Assembly (NCBI GenBank): GCA_020061105.1
Contig: JAGUYW010000066.1
Span: forward strand, 1 to 32,564
Source of the DNA: Anaerolineales bacterium
GTDB taxonomy: Bacteria > Chloroflexota > Anaerolineae > Anaerolineales > UBA4823
Reading direction: 5' to 3'
Length of the DNA: 32,564 nt
The notes under the pieces were generated by a model that saw only the letters and a list, made by a program, of their open reading frames with translations, had not been told where the DNA came from and made no database searches. This document shows positions 23,980-31,575 of the stretch, in pieces. The translations under genes and the position numbers were made by a program. The stretch's first letter is position 1, and every line of letters starts with the position of its first letter.

Positions 23980-24777
23980 ATGCCGACTATCCAGGCCAAC
24001 GGAATCCAGATATATTACGAACTGCATGGGGCAGAAAATGCTCCCGTGTTAGTGCTGAACAATGGCATCTTGATGAATGCAGACAATAGTTGGGTCTTCC
24101 AGACCCAGGCGTTGGCGCAGAAGTACCGCGTTTTGCAATACGACTGCCGGGGGCAAGGACAATCCGAGCGTCCCGAAGAAGCTTACAGCATGGCGCAGCA
24201 TGCCGACGACCTGGCGGCATTGTTGGCAGAATTAGGGATTGCCCAGGCGCATATTGCGGGTATCTCTTACGGGGGAGAAGTGGCGCAGGCGTTCGCTCTG
24301 GCTTACCCCCAGCAGGTTGCCAGCCTGATCCTGGCAGATACAGTCAGTGAGATCGGTCTCGAGTTGCGCCAAACGGTCATGGGTTGGCTGCAGGCGGCGC
24401 GCCTGGCAGACCCTGAGTTGTTTTTCAATATCACTGTGCCGTGGAATTTTTCGCCTGAGTTTATCGCAACAAATCCAGCTTTGTTGGAAGGCGCACGTTC
24501 CCGCTATGCTCAGCTAAACTTCCCAGCGGTTGCCCGGTTGTGCGAGTGTTTCCTGGCGCTCGATTTTACTGCTCGCCTGGGTGAAATCAAAGCCCCAACC
24601 TGCATTCTGGTTGGAGAAAAAGACATCCTGAAAGGGCCGGCTTACGCCCAGATTTTGCTGCGCGCCATACCGCATGCCGAGTACCACCTGTTGCCTGGCG
24701 CAGGGCACGCGTCGTGTTGGGAACGCCCGGCAGCGTGGAACTCGATTGTATTAGGCTTTTTGGCAAAAAATGCCTGA
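23980..24777 (+). CDS. Alpha/beta hydrolase (3-oxoadipate enol-lactonase-like)
   Basis: A 265-residue alpha/beta-hydrolase-fold protein. The nucleophile elbow is GISYGG (S96), the acid D215 in VGEKDILKG, and the histidine H243 in GAGHASCWERP. The usual HG oxyanion motif is replaced by NNGILMNADNSW, a form common in the enol-lactonase-like group. There is no signal peptide, so it is cytoplasmic. GGGAGG precedes the ATG at 23980, and the gene follows the isopentenyl phosphate kinase by 26 bases, so it is probably the last gene of the operon. Its stop is separated by a single base from the stop of the convergent lysozyme gene. The substrate cannot be assigned. Confidence 0.85.
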   Translation: MPTIQANGIQIYYELHGAENAPVLVLNNGILMNADNSWVFQTQALAQKYRVLQYDCRGQGQSERPEEAYSMAQHADDLAALLAELGIAQAHIAGISYGGEVAQAFALAYPQQVASLILADTVSEIGLELRQTVMGWLQAARLADPELFFNITVPWNFSPEFIATNPALLEGARSRYAQLNFPAVARLCECFLALDFTARLGEIKAPTCILVGEKDILKGPAYAQILLRAIPHAEYHLLPGAGHASCWERPAAWNSIVLGFLAKNA

Positions 24778-24778
24778 G

Positions 24779-25795
24779 TTACATCGGAATAAATGAGCCC
24801 AGCTCACCAGGTGGGATGGTCAGAACTTGACCGACTCGAAGCTGGTTGGGGTCGCTGATACCGTTGGCTTGCGCCAGGGCAGTTACCGTGGTGTTGAATT
24901 TAGCAGCAATGCGACTCAGACTGTCGCCGGGCAGCACGGTATAGGTTTGCAAGGTTGGGGTGGTGCTGCTATTGATCTCACCGCCTTCGGGTCTTGGGCT
25001 TTCGCCAGCGGGGATTTTGATCACTGTGCCGGGCTGTAGCAACTGCGGGTTGGTCTGAGCCAGGGCAGCAATGCTCACCCCAAAGCGGGTAGCCAGGCCA
25101 GCCCAGGTGTCGCTGCCTTGGATGGTGTAATCCCGGGCTGCGCCGGCTGGAAGGGTGGTTTTCCAGGCCAGGTCGTGCAGGTCCTGTTCGCTGCCGTTAA
25201 ACCAGTTGAGATCAACATTGCCGGTAAGGCCGCTGATTCGTCCGGTCTGCGAGTGCTGCCAGAAGGTCCAGCGTGACCACCCAACCGGCATATTGGGCTG
25301 AGTCGCAGTGGGCGGCAGGTAATTGGCAATCCACAAAAGGTGATCTTTTGCCCACAGCGGTGGTCCACCCGCCGGAATAGTGAAATAATCGTTCAGAAAA
25401 GCCACTCCGGAATAAATGATGGCTTTACGCCCGGTCGCTTTTTCGATTTCGCAGACCCAAATTTCGACCCGCTGGATCAGAGTGGTGGCGCGCAGGTTTT
25501 CGTTGACTTCCAGATCGAGCACCGGGTCAAAGTCGCCGTCTTCGAGTTGTGCCGTCTGTAGGAAAAGTTCGACCTGGCGGCGGGCGTCTTGCAAAGGGCG
25601 GAAAAAGTGATACGCTCCGCGCAATAAACCAGAACTTTTGGCGGCAGCCCAGTTCTTACTGAAAAATGGATCGACCAGGCTGCTGCCTTCGGTAGCTTTG
25701 ATAAAGGCAAAGCGTTGCCCGCTGGCTGCTACCTGCGCCCAGTTAATATTGCCTTGCCAGCGTGAAACATCGATTCCTGGGGGGTAGGGAGTCAT
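24779..25795 (-). CDS. GH25 lysozyme-like muramidase with two LysM domains
   Basis: A 338-residue protein. I chose the ATG at 25795, which lies 8 bases after GAGGA; the GTG at 25810 would overlap that site. Residues ~4-200 form a glycoside hydrolase family 25 domain that cuts the MurNAc-GlcNAc bond of peptidoglycan: GIDVSRWQG with D9, FIKATEG, GAYHFF and the catalytic D94-x-E96 in PVLDLEVNE. Two LysM repeats follow, about 222-265 (DYTIQGSDTWAGLATRFGV) and 286-332 (TYTVLPGDSLSRIAAKFNT), joined by a Ser/Thr/Pro linker, and should bind glycan chains. No signal peptide is visible, so export is unexplained; phage-type endolysins also lack one. It is the last gene of the minus-strand block. Confidence 0.9.
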   Translation of the reverse strand: MTPYPPGIDVSRWQGNINWAQVAASGQRFAFIKATEGSSLVDPFFSKNWAAAKSSGLLRGAYHFFRPLQDARRQVELFLQTAQLEDGDFDPVLDLEVNENLRATTLIQRVEIWVCEIEKATGRKAIIYSGVAFLNDYFTIPAGGPPLWAKDHLLWIANYLPPTATQPNMPVGWSRWTFWQHSQTGRISGLTGNVDLNWFNGSEQDLHDLAWKTTLPAGAARDYTIQGSDTWAGLATRFGVSIAALAQTNPQLLQPGTVIKIPAGESPRPEGGEINSSTTPTLQTYTVLPGDSLSRIAAKFNTTVTALAQANGISDPNQLRVGQVLTIPPGELGSFIPM

Positions 25796-25806
25796 TGAGA
25801 TTATCC

Positions 25807-26637
25807 TCACATGTTTTTGATGCGCCCCAAGAAATCACACACGGCCTGGTTGAATATGCGCGGGTTCTCCAGGTTGGCCAAATGGCCGGCTTGGGGGATG
25901 ATTTGCAGTTGGGAGTTGGGGATGGCGGCATGCATCGCCTGAGCTTCGTGGAGCGGAACGATGGCATCGTGCTCGCCTGGGAGCAGCAGGGAGGGAATGC
26001 GAAGGCTGGGTAGCAGATCGGTCGAGTCGCGGCGGTCGCGCAGCCCGGCCAAATCGGCCAGGATGGTTTCGAGCGGAGTATGCTCCATGATGGCGCGTAC
26101 CTGGGCGACGATATCCGGGCGATGGGCGAAAGTATCAGGCGACAATAATTTCGGCAGCATGGCATCGAAAATGACTTTTGAGCCATTTTCAGAGGCGGTT
26201 TGCATGGCTTGATCGCGCCCGGCTTTGGCTTCGGGGCCATCGGCCGCAGCGCGGGTGGCGGTCAGGATCAGGCCTGCCAGGCGCTCGGGGTATTTGCGAG
26301 CAAAGGCAAAAGCCACATAGCCGCCCATCGAAAGTCCACATAGGACGATCTTCTCGCTCGCGCCCAGGGCGTCAAGCAAGGCGTTCAAGTCATCGGCGAA
26401 CATTTCCATCGAATAAGGGCCAGGAGTGACCTGCGACTCGCCATGGCCGCGCAGATCGGGGGCGATTACCCGGGCGGTATCGAGCAAATCGGCGAACTGT
26501 GGCTGCCACAGGCGGCAGTTAAGCGGGTAGCCGTGCACAAAGAGCAGTGGCAGCCCGTGCCCGGCCTGGCTGTAAGCGATTTCGACGCGCCCGGCAGGGC
26601 TATCAAGTTGGATTTTCTGAGAGCGGTAGTGGGTCAT
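25807..26637 (-). CDS. Alpha/beta hydrolase
   Basis: A 276-residue alpha/beta-hydrolase-fold protein. The start is the ATG at 26637, preceded by AAGGAGAAA; the frame continues upstream without a better site. The catalytic triad is S103 (nucleophile elbow GLSMGG), D224 (GEHDAIVP) and H252 (QAGHLANLENP), with the oxyanion element FVHGYPLN near residue 33 and DLRGHGES at 61-68. It has no signal peptide. The substrate is unknown; it looks like the general esterase/lactonase group. Its first 35 bases overlap the end of the EamA transporter gene, and the lysozyme start follows within 12 bases of its stop, so all three are likely cotranscribed. Confidence 0.87.
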   Translation of the reverse strand: MTHYRSQKIQLDSPAGRVEIAYSQAGHGLPLLFVHGYPLNCRLWQPQFADLLDTARVIAPDLRGHGESQVTPGPYSMEMFADDLNALLDALGASEKIVLCGLSMGGYVAFAFARKYPERLAGLILTATRAAADGPEAKAGRDQAMQTASENGSKVIFDAMLPKLLSPDTFAHRPDIVAQVRAIMEHTPLETILADLAGLRDRRDSTDLLPSLRIPSLLLPGEHDAIVPLHEAQAMHAAIPNSQLQIIPQAGHLANLENPRIFNQAVCDFLGRIKNM

Positions 26638-27490
26638 TTCTTTTCTCCTTCCATAAATCGAGCGAACCGAGGCTGGCGCCGCCAACGATCAGCGCCATGG
26701 CTGTCGTAGTCGCCCAACTCAGCTGGCGGCCGCCCAGGGTGACCAGCACCAGCGTCGAGGTAAGCGGGGTCAGGTAAGCCAGGGATCCGATGATGCGCGG
26801 ATCGCCGCGCTTGAGAGCGGCGTCCCAGGTGAAAAAGGCCGCTCCCATTGGGCCAAGTCCAAGCAAAACCAGAGAAAGCCAATCGCCGGGCGGCAGGCGT
26901 TGCAATTGAAGAGCGTCAGCGCCTAACCCGAAGGATGCCAACGCGAGCAGTCCGGAGACCAGGCAAAAAGCGCCTACGGCGGCGGTGGGAAAGGCAGGCA
27001 AGCGTTTGGTGAGTAGTGAATAGCAAGCCCAGGTGAGCGCAGCCCCGGCCGCCAGTAGATAACCTGGCAGATTTGCCAGGTCGAGACTCAGTTTCCCGCC
27101 AGTGATGATCAGCCCAGCGCCTGCCAGGCCGGTCAGTGCGCCTAGCAGGTGGTGTGGCCGAAGGTGGTAACCGGGCAAGATAGCCGGCGAGAGCAGCACG
27201 ATCAACAAAGGCCACAGGTAGTTCATCAGGCTGGCTTCGACGGGTGGGGCGTGCTGCAAGGAGGCGAAATACAGGAAATGATAACCAAAAATGCCTCCCA
27301 CGCCGACTAGCAGTGTTAGCACCGGCACACGCCAGTCTTTGATTCGCAGCGTTCCAACCAGGCCGCTGACGCACAAGGCCACCCCTAACACCAGGAGCGG
27401 CGGCAGGTGACTGAGCCGCGCCCCTAGAAAAGCCAGGAAGCTCCACATGGCGATCGTGAGCAGGGCGAGGAGAGTTGCGGATAACGGCAT
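26603..27490 (-). CDS. EamA/DMT-family transporter
   Basis: A 295-residue membrane protein with about ten hydrophobic segments in two halves of five, the layout of the drug/metabolite transporter (EamA, RhaT) superfamily. The first half holds PPVEASLMNYLWPLLIVLLSP near residue 81, and the second half LGPMGAAFFTWDAALKRGD and IGSLAYLTPLTSTLVLV, both typical of EamA repeats; the form is close to YddG-like amino-acid exporters but the substrate is uncertain. GAGG precedes the ATG at 27490, 12 bases after the HAD phosphatase gene. The C-terminal 12 residues are encoded in the overlap with the following hydrolase gene. Confidence 0.87.
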   Translation of the reverse strand: MPLSATLLALLTIAMWSFLAFLGARLSHLPPLLVLGVALCVSGLVGTLRIKDWRVPVLTLLVGVGGIFGYHFLYFASLQHAPPVEASLMNYLWPLLIVLLSPAILPGYHLRPHHLLGALTGLAGAGLIITGGKLSLDLANLPGYLLAAGAALTWACYSLLTKRLPAFPTAAVGAFCLVSGLLALASFGLGADALQLQRLPPGDWLSLVLLGLGPMGAAFFTWDAALKRGDPRIIGSLAYLTPLTSTLVLVTLGGRQLSWATTTAMALIVGGASLGSLDLWKEKRNDPLPLSENPT

Positions 27491-27502
27491 ACGCAGCGCG
27501 CC

Positions 27503-28186
27503 TCACAAATGATCGGGTATGATACGCCAGCCACGATTACGGGCAATCTGCAACAAAGCCTGATCAGGATAGACGGCGGTGGGGTTACCAGTCATTTCCA
27601 GCAGTTGTAAATCGGCGATCGAATCGGCGTAGGCGAAACTGTTGGTCAGGTCGATTTCCAGGCCTTTCTGGTTGAAATATTGTTGGGCAGTGCTGGCTTT
27701 GACATCGTCGATGACGATCGGCCGAATTGCCCGCCCGGTATAGCGCCCATTTTGTATTTCGAACTTTGTGCCTACGGCATGTTCAACGCCCAGTTCTCGG
27801 GCAACCCGTTCTATCAAGGGTAGCGGCCCGGAGGATACCAGGGCTACCAGGTCGCCAGCTTGCCGGTGTTGATCCAGGATGGCGAGCATATCGACGCGCC
27901 AATAGTGGCGAATATGTTGCTCGACAGCCCAATCCCATACTGTCTGAGCTTGCGTAACCGTGTAACCGCGCACATACCAGGCCATATGCGCTGCCCAGTT
28001 GGAGCGAAAGGTTGATTCTGAGATCAGCCGCGCCCGGCGAAAAAAGTAGAGCGGGTAATGCAACCCCAGGAAGAGCCAGTGCACGCCCAGGCGCAGGCGG
28101 TTATTCTGAAAGTATTCCAAAACGCCGCGCCAGGCGCGCTCGCTGGTAAGGGTGCCGTCGATGTCGAAAAATGCCGCTCGCTTCAT
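27503..28186 (-). CDS. HAD-superfamily IB phosphatase (SerB-like)
   Basis: A 227-residue cytoplasmic HAD hydrolase. Motif I is D8-x-D10-GT (FFDIDGTLT), with D8 as the phosphoaspartyl nucleophile. Motif II is VSSGP (around residue 120), motif III the Lys in DDVKAST, and motif IV ADSIADLQLLE. The alpha-helical cap inserted after motif I and the overall length match subfamily IB, which includes phosphoserine and phosphocholine-type phosphatases. The precise substrate is not evident. Its ATG overlaps the TGA of the preceding oxidoreductase gene (ATGA), so the two are coupled. Confidence 0.85.
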   Translation of the reverse strand: MKRAAFFDIDGTLTSERAWRGVLEYFQNNRLRLGVHWLFLGLHYPLYFFRRARLISESTFRSNWAAHMAWYVRGYTVTQAQTVWDWAVEQHIRHYWRVDMLAILDQHRQAGDLVALVSSGPLPLIERVARELGVEHAVGTKFEIQNGRYTGRAIRPIVIDDVKASTAQQYFNQKGLEIDLTNSFAYADSIADLQLLEMTGNPTAVYPDQALLQIARNRGWRIIPDHL

Positions 28187-29061
28187 GCCTGATCTAGCGC
28201 TTCTCTGATCTCGGCGAACTGTCTGACAGCTGCAAGGTGTTTTTTGGAGCTATCCAGACCGGCGCCCATGGTGTTGAAGGAAATGTGAGTAGCGCCAGCA
28301 ACCTTCCAGGCGCGCCCGGTTTCGATCCATTCTTGCGGGTTGCCAGCACCGTAGTGCAGGCGGGCTTCGATGCCGAACTGCTTTCGGCTGCGCCCGCATT
28401 GAGCCAGTTCGGAGTCGATCAACGCCAGGGCAGCAGCGGCATCTGAGGCCTGGCGGTAGTTCGGCATCCAGCCATCGCCCAGGCGGGCAGCCCGGCGCAG
28501 GGCTGGCTCGGCGTGACCACCAAACCACAATGGGATTGGGCGCTGCAGCGGCATGGGGTTCAGCCCGGCGTCATCGATGTGGTGCCAGCGCCCGTGGTAC
28601 TTCACCAGCGTGTCCGTCCATAGGCGGCGCAGAACGTCGATTTGCTCTTCGATACGCCGACCGCGGTTGGAGAAACTCTCGTTTAATGCCTGGTATTCCA
28701 CGGCATTCCAACCCAGACCCACTCCCAGGCGCAGCCTGCCCTGGCAAAGCACATCCAACACGGCGGCTTGCTTGGCGAACAGGGCGGTTTGGCGCTGCGG
28801 CAGGATGATGATCCCGGTGGTGAATTCGATCTTTGCGGTGATGGCTGCCATGTAGGTGAACAACAGCAGCGGTTCCATGAAAGGGTGCTGGTCGGTGTAA
28901 GGGCCTTGCCAGCCAGCGGGGCGCTGCGGGTTGGCGCCAAGCACATGGTCGTAAGCCAGGATGTGTGAGAAGCCCAATTCTTCAGCGGCTTGGGCATAGT
29001 CGCGCACTGCGGCGGGGTCGCAAGGGTATTCGGTTTGGGGGTATACAAGGCCAATTTTCAT
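28183..29061 (-). CDS. LLM-class (luciferase-like) F420-dependent-type oxidoreductase
   Basis: A 292-residue TIM-barrel oxidoreductase of the luciferase-like monooxygenase class. MKIGLVYPQTE opens the protein; a TTG four codons upstream is possible but neither start has a clear ribosome site. Diagnostic blocks are AAEELGFSHILAYDHVLG (~26-43), the TTGIIILPQRQTALFAKQAA strand, GRLRLGVGLGWNAVEY and LWFGGHAEPALRRAARLGDGWMP, matching the TIGR03619-type subfamily that generally uses coenzyme F420, though flavin users exist. No F420 biosynthesis gene is in the window. It lies 45 bases downstream of hypE and overlaps the HAD phosphatase gene by 4 bases. Confidence 0.87.
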   Translation of the reverse strand: MKIGLVYPQTEYPCDPAAVRDYAQAAEELGFSHILAYDHVLGANPQRPAGWQGPYTDQHPFMEPLLLFTYMAAITAKIEFTTGIIILPQRQTALFAKQAAVLDVLCQGRLRLGVGLGWNAVEYQALNESFSNRGRRIEEQIDVLRRLWTDTLVKYHGRWHHIDDAGLNPMPLQRPIPLWFGGHAEPALRRAARLGDGWMPNYRQASDAAAALALIDSELAQCGRSRKQFGIEARLHYGAGNPQEWIETGRAWKVAGATHISFNTMGAGLDSSKKHLAAVRQFAEIREALDQA

Positions 29062-29106
29062 GGTTTTTTTCAAATGGCGATTGATCGGTAAACATATGCA
29101 AGATGA

Positions 29107-30180
29107 CTAGCAAATTCGGGGCAGCATTTCTCCTGCCAGCATGCTGACAACGCGCTGGCTATCATATTTTGTCTTCAATAATACCATACCCTTTGGCGAG
29201 TCTCTAACTTCGCCGATACGAACGGCTTCCTTACCATACTGGCATGCTCGAATAGCTTCAAGCGCCTGATCGGCTTTATCTGCTCTGACTATAATTACCA
29301 GTTTCCCCTCATTGGCGACATATAAAGGATCGAAGCCGAGCAACTCGCAGGCTGCCTGAACGACTGGTTTTACGGGAATAGCATGTTCTTCGATGACAAT
29401 CCCAGTTCCAGATTGACGCGCAATTTCATTTAGGGAGGTCGCTAATCCGCCTCGGGTGGGGTCGCGCATCACATGTACAGCATCCCCAACGGCGTCGATC
29501 AGGGTATGAACCAGCCAGTTTAGCGGTGCAACATCGCTTACAAGATCACCCGTAAACCCCAGTTCACCGCGAGCACAAATGACAGCCATGCCATGATCGC
29601 CAATTGAGCCAGTCAGAATCACCTGGTCGCCCGGTTGAGCGCAAGCCCCGCCCACAAGCAGGCCTTTCCTGACAACGCCAACGCCGGTTGTGGAAATATA
29701 CATCTGGTCAGCTTTTCCTTTTTCGACCACCTTTGTATCTCCGGCGATAATTGAAACACCCGCTTCTTCGGCAGCGATCTGCATGGAAGCGATAACTTTT
29801 TGCAAGGTATCTATGGTTAGACCTTCTTCCAAAATGAATCCAGCAGTCAGGTATTTTGGGTCTGCGCCCATGGCGGATACATCATTTACAGTACCGCATA
29901 TCGCTAATCTGCCGATGTCGCCGCCCGGAAAGAAAAGTGGCCAAACCACGTGGCAGTCAACGCTAACCGAAAGGCGCTGCCCATCCAGCATGTCCAGCAC
30001 ACCGCCATCGTTGCCAGCTTTCAGGATAGGGTTTTCGAATGCCGGCAGAAAAAAGCGCTGGATCAGATCGTGGGTCATGCCGCCGCCGCTGCCATGCCCT
30101 AAAACAATGCGAGAGGTGTGCTGAAGCGGCATTGGACAAGAATATCCTTCCCAATTAGGTTGCGATGGATTGTTGGTCAT
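29107..30180 (-). CDS. hypE: HypE, hydrogenase maturation carbamoyl dehydratase
   Basis: A 357-residue member of the AIR-synthase-like family. HypE receives the carbamoyl group from HypF on its C-terminal cysteine and dehydrates it to a thiocyanate, the source of the cyanide ligands of [NiFe] hydrogenase. The hallmark C-terminus PRIC is present with the acceptor Cys as last residue. Also present are the Gly-rich [14 protein letters not shown] near residue 27, [39 protein letters not shown] and [16 protein letters not shown]. An N-terminal extension of about 20 residues precedes the usual start. The ATG overlaps the hypD stop (ATGA), so expression is coupled. Confidence 0.96.
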   Translation of the reverse strand: MTNNPSQPNWEGYSCPMPLQHTSRIVLGHGSGGGMTHDLIQRFFLPAFENPILKAGNDGGVLDMLDGQRLSVSVDCHVVWPLFFPGGDIGRLAICGTVNDVSAMGADPKYLTAGFILEEGLTIDTLQKVIASMQIAAEEAGVSIIAGDTKVVEKGKADQMYISTTGVGVVRKGLLVGGACAQPGDQVILTGSIGDHGMAVICARGELGFTGDLVSDVAPLNWLVHTLIDAVGDAVHVMRDPTRGGLATSLNEIARQSGTGIVIEEHAIPVKPVVQAACELLGFDPLYVANEGKLVIIVRADKADQALEAIRACQYGKEAVRIGEVRDSPKGMVLLKTKYDSQRVVSMLAGEMLPRIC

Positions 30181-31283
30181 GATGTTCCTTCTTCTCTACC
30201 AACCTTTCGGTAGTGATAATACGCTGCGCAGGCGCCCTCTGACGAAACCATCGTCGCGCCAAGCGGATTTTGTGGAGTGCATAGAGTGCCAAAGGCCTGG
30301 CATTGGTCGGGCTTTTTCAAACCTTGAAGTATTTTTCCGGAGATGCACAGCGGCGATTCGCGAGTTTGGATATTTTGCACCTGGAAACGTTTCTCTGCGT
30401 CAAATTTTTCAAACTCAGGGCGCAGAACCCAGCCGCTTTCGGGGAATAGACCGATTCCACGCCAGTTGCGATCAGCAGATTGCATCACCTGGTTGATTAC
30501 TTGTTGGGCGTGGCGATTTCCTTCTCGAGTAACCATTCGTTCATAGCGATTTTCAACGCCATACAGTCCTTTTTCAAGCATCGTGACTGCCTGGAGAATC
30601 CCCGAGCAAAGATCAAGCGGTTCAAAGCCAGTGACTACGATAGGGATGCGGTATTGTTGCGCGATGGGTAGATATTCCCAAAATCCCATCACGGTGCAAA
30701 CATGCCCGGCAGCCAAAAAAGCCTGGACGCGATTTTCTGAGGAAGAAAGAATGGCGTTCATAGCAGGAGGCACACGAACATGGGAAACCAGCACTGAGAA
30801 ATTTTCCAGGCCAAGCTGTTTGGCTTGCAGTACACTCATACAATTCGCCGGTGCAGTCGTTTCAAAACCGATCGCAAAAAATACAACTTGTTTATCAGGG
30901 TTTTCTTTCGCCATTCGAACTGCGTCTAACGGCGAAAATAGTACTCTTACATCGCCGCCCGCGGCGCGCACAGAGAAAAGGTCAAAGTTTGAGCCAGGCA
31001 CACGCAGCATATCGCCATAAGTGGTGAAAATGACATTTTTTTGGCTGGCGATTTCAATCGCTTTATCAATAGCTTCCAGAGGAGTGACACAAACCGGGCA
31101 GCCCGGACCATGAACCAACTCAATTTCGGGCGGCAGCAGTTGGTCTAGCCCAGAGCGGATGATGGAATGGGTTTGCCCACCGCAGATCTCCATAATTACC
31201 CATGGTTGGATGACGCTGAGGCGGATTTGGCTCAGAGCGTTTTTCACCAGGTCGGGGTTTCGATACTCATCCAAGTATTTCAC
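30177..31283 (-). CDS. hypD: HypD, hydrogenase maturation iron-sulfur scaffold
   Basis: A 368-residue protein that, with HypC, holds the iron on which the Fe(CN)2CO group of [NiFe] hydrogenase is built. Conserved features: [11 protein letters not shown] (C34), GPGCPVC (C62, C65), [43 protein letters not shown], and the C-terminal cysteine set in [18 protein letters not shown] and [10 protein letters not shown] that binds a [4Fe-4S] cluster. It begins with GTG at 31283, preceded by AAGGA at about 8 bases. Gap to hypC is 43 bases and overlap with hypE 4 bases. Length is normal. Confidence 0.97.
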   Translation of the reverse strand: MKYLDEYRNPDLVKNALSQIRLSVIQPWVIMEICGGQTHSIIRSGLDQLLPPEIELVHGPGCPVCVTPLEAIDKAIEIASQKNVIFTTYGDMLRVPGSNFDLFSVRAAGGDVRVLFSPLDAVRMAKENPDKQVVFFAIGFETTAPANCMSVLQAKQLGLENFSVLVSHVRVPPAMNAILSSSENRVQAFLAAGHVCTVMGFWEYLPIAQQYRIPIVVTGFEPLDLCSGILQAVTMLEKGLYGVENRYERMVTREGNRHAQQVINQVMQSADRNWRGIGLFPESGWVLRPEFEKFDAEKRFQVQNIQTRESPLCISGKILQGLKKPDQCQAFGTLCTPQNPLGATMVSSEGACAAYYHYRKVGREEGTS

Positions 31284-31326
31284 GGCACATCCTTGTGATT
31301 AATACATTGATGCGAGCAATGTGTAA

Positions 31327-31575
31327 TCAATCCTGACCTTCTTCTAATTCGATTTTGATGATTTCCTCAAAAAGTTGCAAAGTTTCCTGGGCTTCTTCTT
31401 CTGAAATCAAGTTCAAAGCGAAACCAACATGCACAATCGCGTAATCGCCAACCTGCGCTTCTGGTACGTAAGCCAGGCATGCTTCTCGGACAATACCGTT
31501 AAAATCGATTTTGCCCATCAGATAGCCATCGGTGGTATAAATTTCGGTAATTTTACCTGGAATCCCTAGACACAT
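31327..31575 (-). CDS. hypC: HypC, hydrogenase maturation chaperone
   Basis: An 82-residue protein starting MCLGIPGK; C2 is the essential residue that binds the iron centre and the hydrogenase large subunit precursor. AGGAG lies just before the ATG at 31575, which decides this start over longer in-frame alternatives. The rest follows the HypC OB-like pattern: VREACLAYVPEAQVGDYAIVHVGFAL, then EEEAQETLQLFEEI. The start lies 23 bases inside the end of hypF, so translation is probably coupled. HypC delivers the Fe(CN)2CO unit together with HypD. Confidence 0.96.
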   Translation of the reverse strand: MCLGIPGKITEIYTTDGYLMGKIDFNGIVREACLAYVPEAQVGDYAIVHVGFALNLISEEEAQETLQLFEEIIKIELEEGQD

